5,406 bases of DNA from Prolixibacteraceae bacterium (GTDB lineage: Bacteria; Bacteroidota; Bacteroidia; Bacteroidales; Prolixibacteraceae). The notes beneath the pieces are model-generated. The model saw only the letters and a list, made by a program, of their open reading frames with translations, was not told the origin of the DNA and did not search any database. Made by a program: the position numbers and the translations under genes. Shown here piece after piece: positions 4,853 through 5,406 of the stretch; positions within the stretch are counted from its first letter, which is position 1; every line of letters begins with the position of its first letter. The stretch covers positions 11,157-16,562 of the forward strand of contig DMFR01000042.1 of NCBI GenBank assembly GCA_003450125.1, read 5' to 3'.

Positions 4853-5041
4853 TTACTTTTTGAGCCTCTGAATATTATGAGTTTCGTTTTGTTCCAAAAA
4901 ATCCATTACCGTGTCCAGATCTACACCAGCTACATCCTGCATGTACTGAAGCATGAACTCTGTGGACTTGTCGGTGTCATCGCAAAACTCCCTTGCTGCT
5001 CTAAGTAAGTGTTTTCGACTTTCAAGAAATGTGTTTTCCAT
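4853..5041 (-). CDS. Small helical hypothetical protein (62 residues)
   Basis: The preferred start is ATG 5041-5039 (protein 'MENTFLESRKHLLRAAREF...'), giving 62 residues. The frame extends to an ATG at 5098, but those extra 19 residues ('MVYKSQHTPFSFILFKLKK') look non-coding and overlap a possible hairpin, while 5041 is preceded by the A-rich leader typical of Bacteroidota starts. The product seems all-helical and charged: a basic first helix to about residue 19, 'TDKSTEFMLQYMQDVAG' in the middle, and an acidic third helix 'LDTVMDFLEQNE'. The spacing of hydrophobic residues suggests a three-helix bundle. I recognise no family. It is followed after seven bases by the tRNA-like gene, probably on the same transcript. 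Confidence 0.65.
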   Translation of the reverse strand: MENTFLESRKHLLRAAREFCDDTDKSTEFMLQYMQDVAGVDLDTVMDFLEQNETHNIQRLKK

Positions 5042-5070
5042 TTTTTTGAGTTTAAAAAGTATAAAACTAA

Positions 5071-5098
5071 ATGGGGTGTGCTGTGATTTATACACCAT
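5071..5098 (-). other. Possible hairpin in the leader of the 62-residue gene
   Basis: AUGGUGU (5098-5092) can pair with ACACCCCAU (5079-5071) if two C residues are bulged out, leaving a 12-base loop. It lies 30 bases upstream of the ATG at 5041. It may be a leader structure or chance; there is no U tract behind it. Confidence 0.2.
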
Positions 5099-5135
5099 TG
5101 TCTTCCCCGTCAGCTCGAACCACCAAACTAAATTT

Positions 5136-5333
5136 TCAGGTAGGAATCAGTACGCACTCAGGGCATAAACCCTCCATGATATAATTCATGTCCGTTCTCT
5201 CCATATCAGGAAATACATTGTCAAGCAATGATCCCTGCAGATAATGATTGAACTTATCACTATCCACTTCAAGGCTCTTAGCCTTGCCACATTCTTTACA
5301 ATTCAGATCAATCTTTATTAATTTATTTTTCAT
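5136..5333 (-). CDS. Small zinc-ribbon-like phage-type protein (65 residues)
   Basis: Four cysteines in two pairs, Cys12-x2-Cys15 ('CKEC') and Cys57-x2-Cys60 ('CPEC'), make a treble-clef or ribbon-type zinc site likely. Between them lies 'FNHYLQGSLLDNVFPDMERTDMNYIMEGLC'. The pattern of CxxC, an aromatic-x-x-G-x-L-x-x-x-FP-x-M segment and a terminal 'GLCPEC' is one I know from many small uncharacterised phage proteins. Such proteins may bind nucleic acid or protein partners, but no role is established. ATG 5333-5331 is preceded by A/T-rich sequence without a Shine-Dalgarno motif. It is the first gene visible on the minus strand and is separated from the next by 94 bases. Confidence 0.8.
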   Translation of the reverse strand: MKNKLIKIDLNCKECGKAKSLEVDSDKFNHYLQGSLLDNVFPDMERTDMNYIMEGLCPECVLIPT

Positions 5334-5406
5334 CCGGTGGTTTAATTAAAATTGTTTCTACTAAAATTATCACTCACCCGCCAGATACATAAATACAGTA
5401 TAATAT
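5334..5406 (-). other. Upstream region of the zinc-ribbon gene, no gene recognised
   Basis: These 73 A/T-rich bases hold no convincing gene. They may be the tail of an upstream gene ending at one of several stops around 5360-5370, or a promoter. TAATTTTA (5370-5363 on the minus strand) is one base from the Bacteroidota -7 box, but a good -33 box is not seen at the right distance. Confidence 0.3.

Noticed and set aside
5042..5098. Upstream extension of the 62-residue gene to ATG 5098
   Set aside because: The added 19 residues look random, overlap a possible hairpin, and the internal ATG at 5041 has the better A-rich start context.
1..5406. CRISPR array, insertion sequence or rRNA
   Set aside because: No regularly spaced direct repeats, no transposase-like frame and no rRNA-like sequence were seen on either strand.

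Overview
The window reads as part of a Bacteroidota (Bacteroidetes) genome, most likely a phage, prophage or other mobile island. Base composition is moderately AT-rich. Start codons are preceded by A/T-rich sequence with no Shine-Dalgarno motif, which is usual in that phylum. All credible genes lie on the minus strand, so the biological order runs from the right end (5406) to the left end (1).

Right part (5333 to 4853): two small genes, a four-cysteine zinc-ribbon-like protein and a short helical protein. They are followed by a 267-base non-coding stretch (4586-4852). It holds a tRNA-like cloverleaf with an abnormal anticodon arm (4760-4845) and a second structured RNA, closed by a 9-bp helix and followed by a U tract (4611-4683), which looks like a terminator or attenuator.

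Central part (4585 to 1188): a tightly packed run of ten genes, six of whose junctions overlap as ATGA or TAATG and so are probably translationally coupled. The first encodes a macro-domain-like phage protein. The others are small phage/plasmid-type proteins: one DUF6573-like, one DUF3846-like, one ending in a conserved 'EFIKWYN'-type tail, and several I do not recognise. Two are very short (59 and 52 codons). The last two genes are paralogues: an 81-residue protein, and a 162-residue protein that has the same module fused to a second domain. A 7-bp hairpin right after the last stop is a possible operon terminator.

Left part (1055 to 1): the 5' third of a large single-chain restriction-modification gene (type IIG / 'type ISP'-like), with an N-terminal PD-(D/E)XK nuclease motif and the start of an N6-adenine methyltransferase domain. 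It runs off the window. Its start codon and a candidate promoter lie inside an imperfect 26/28-nt inverted repeat spanning 1054-1156, which could be an invertible promoter, a small mobile element or an operator.

Taken together, the window looks like an accessory operon of phage type placed next to a separately expressed restriction-modification gene. No integrase, transposase, CRISPR array or rRNA is visible. Family names come from recognising motifs by eye; no database search was possible.
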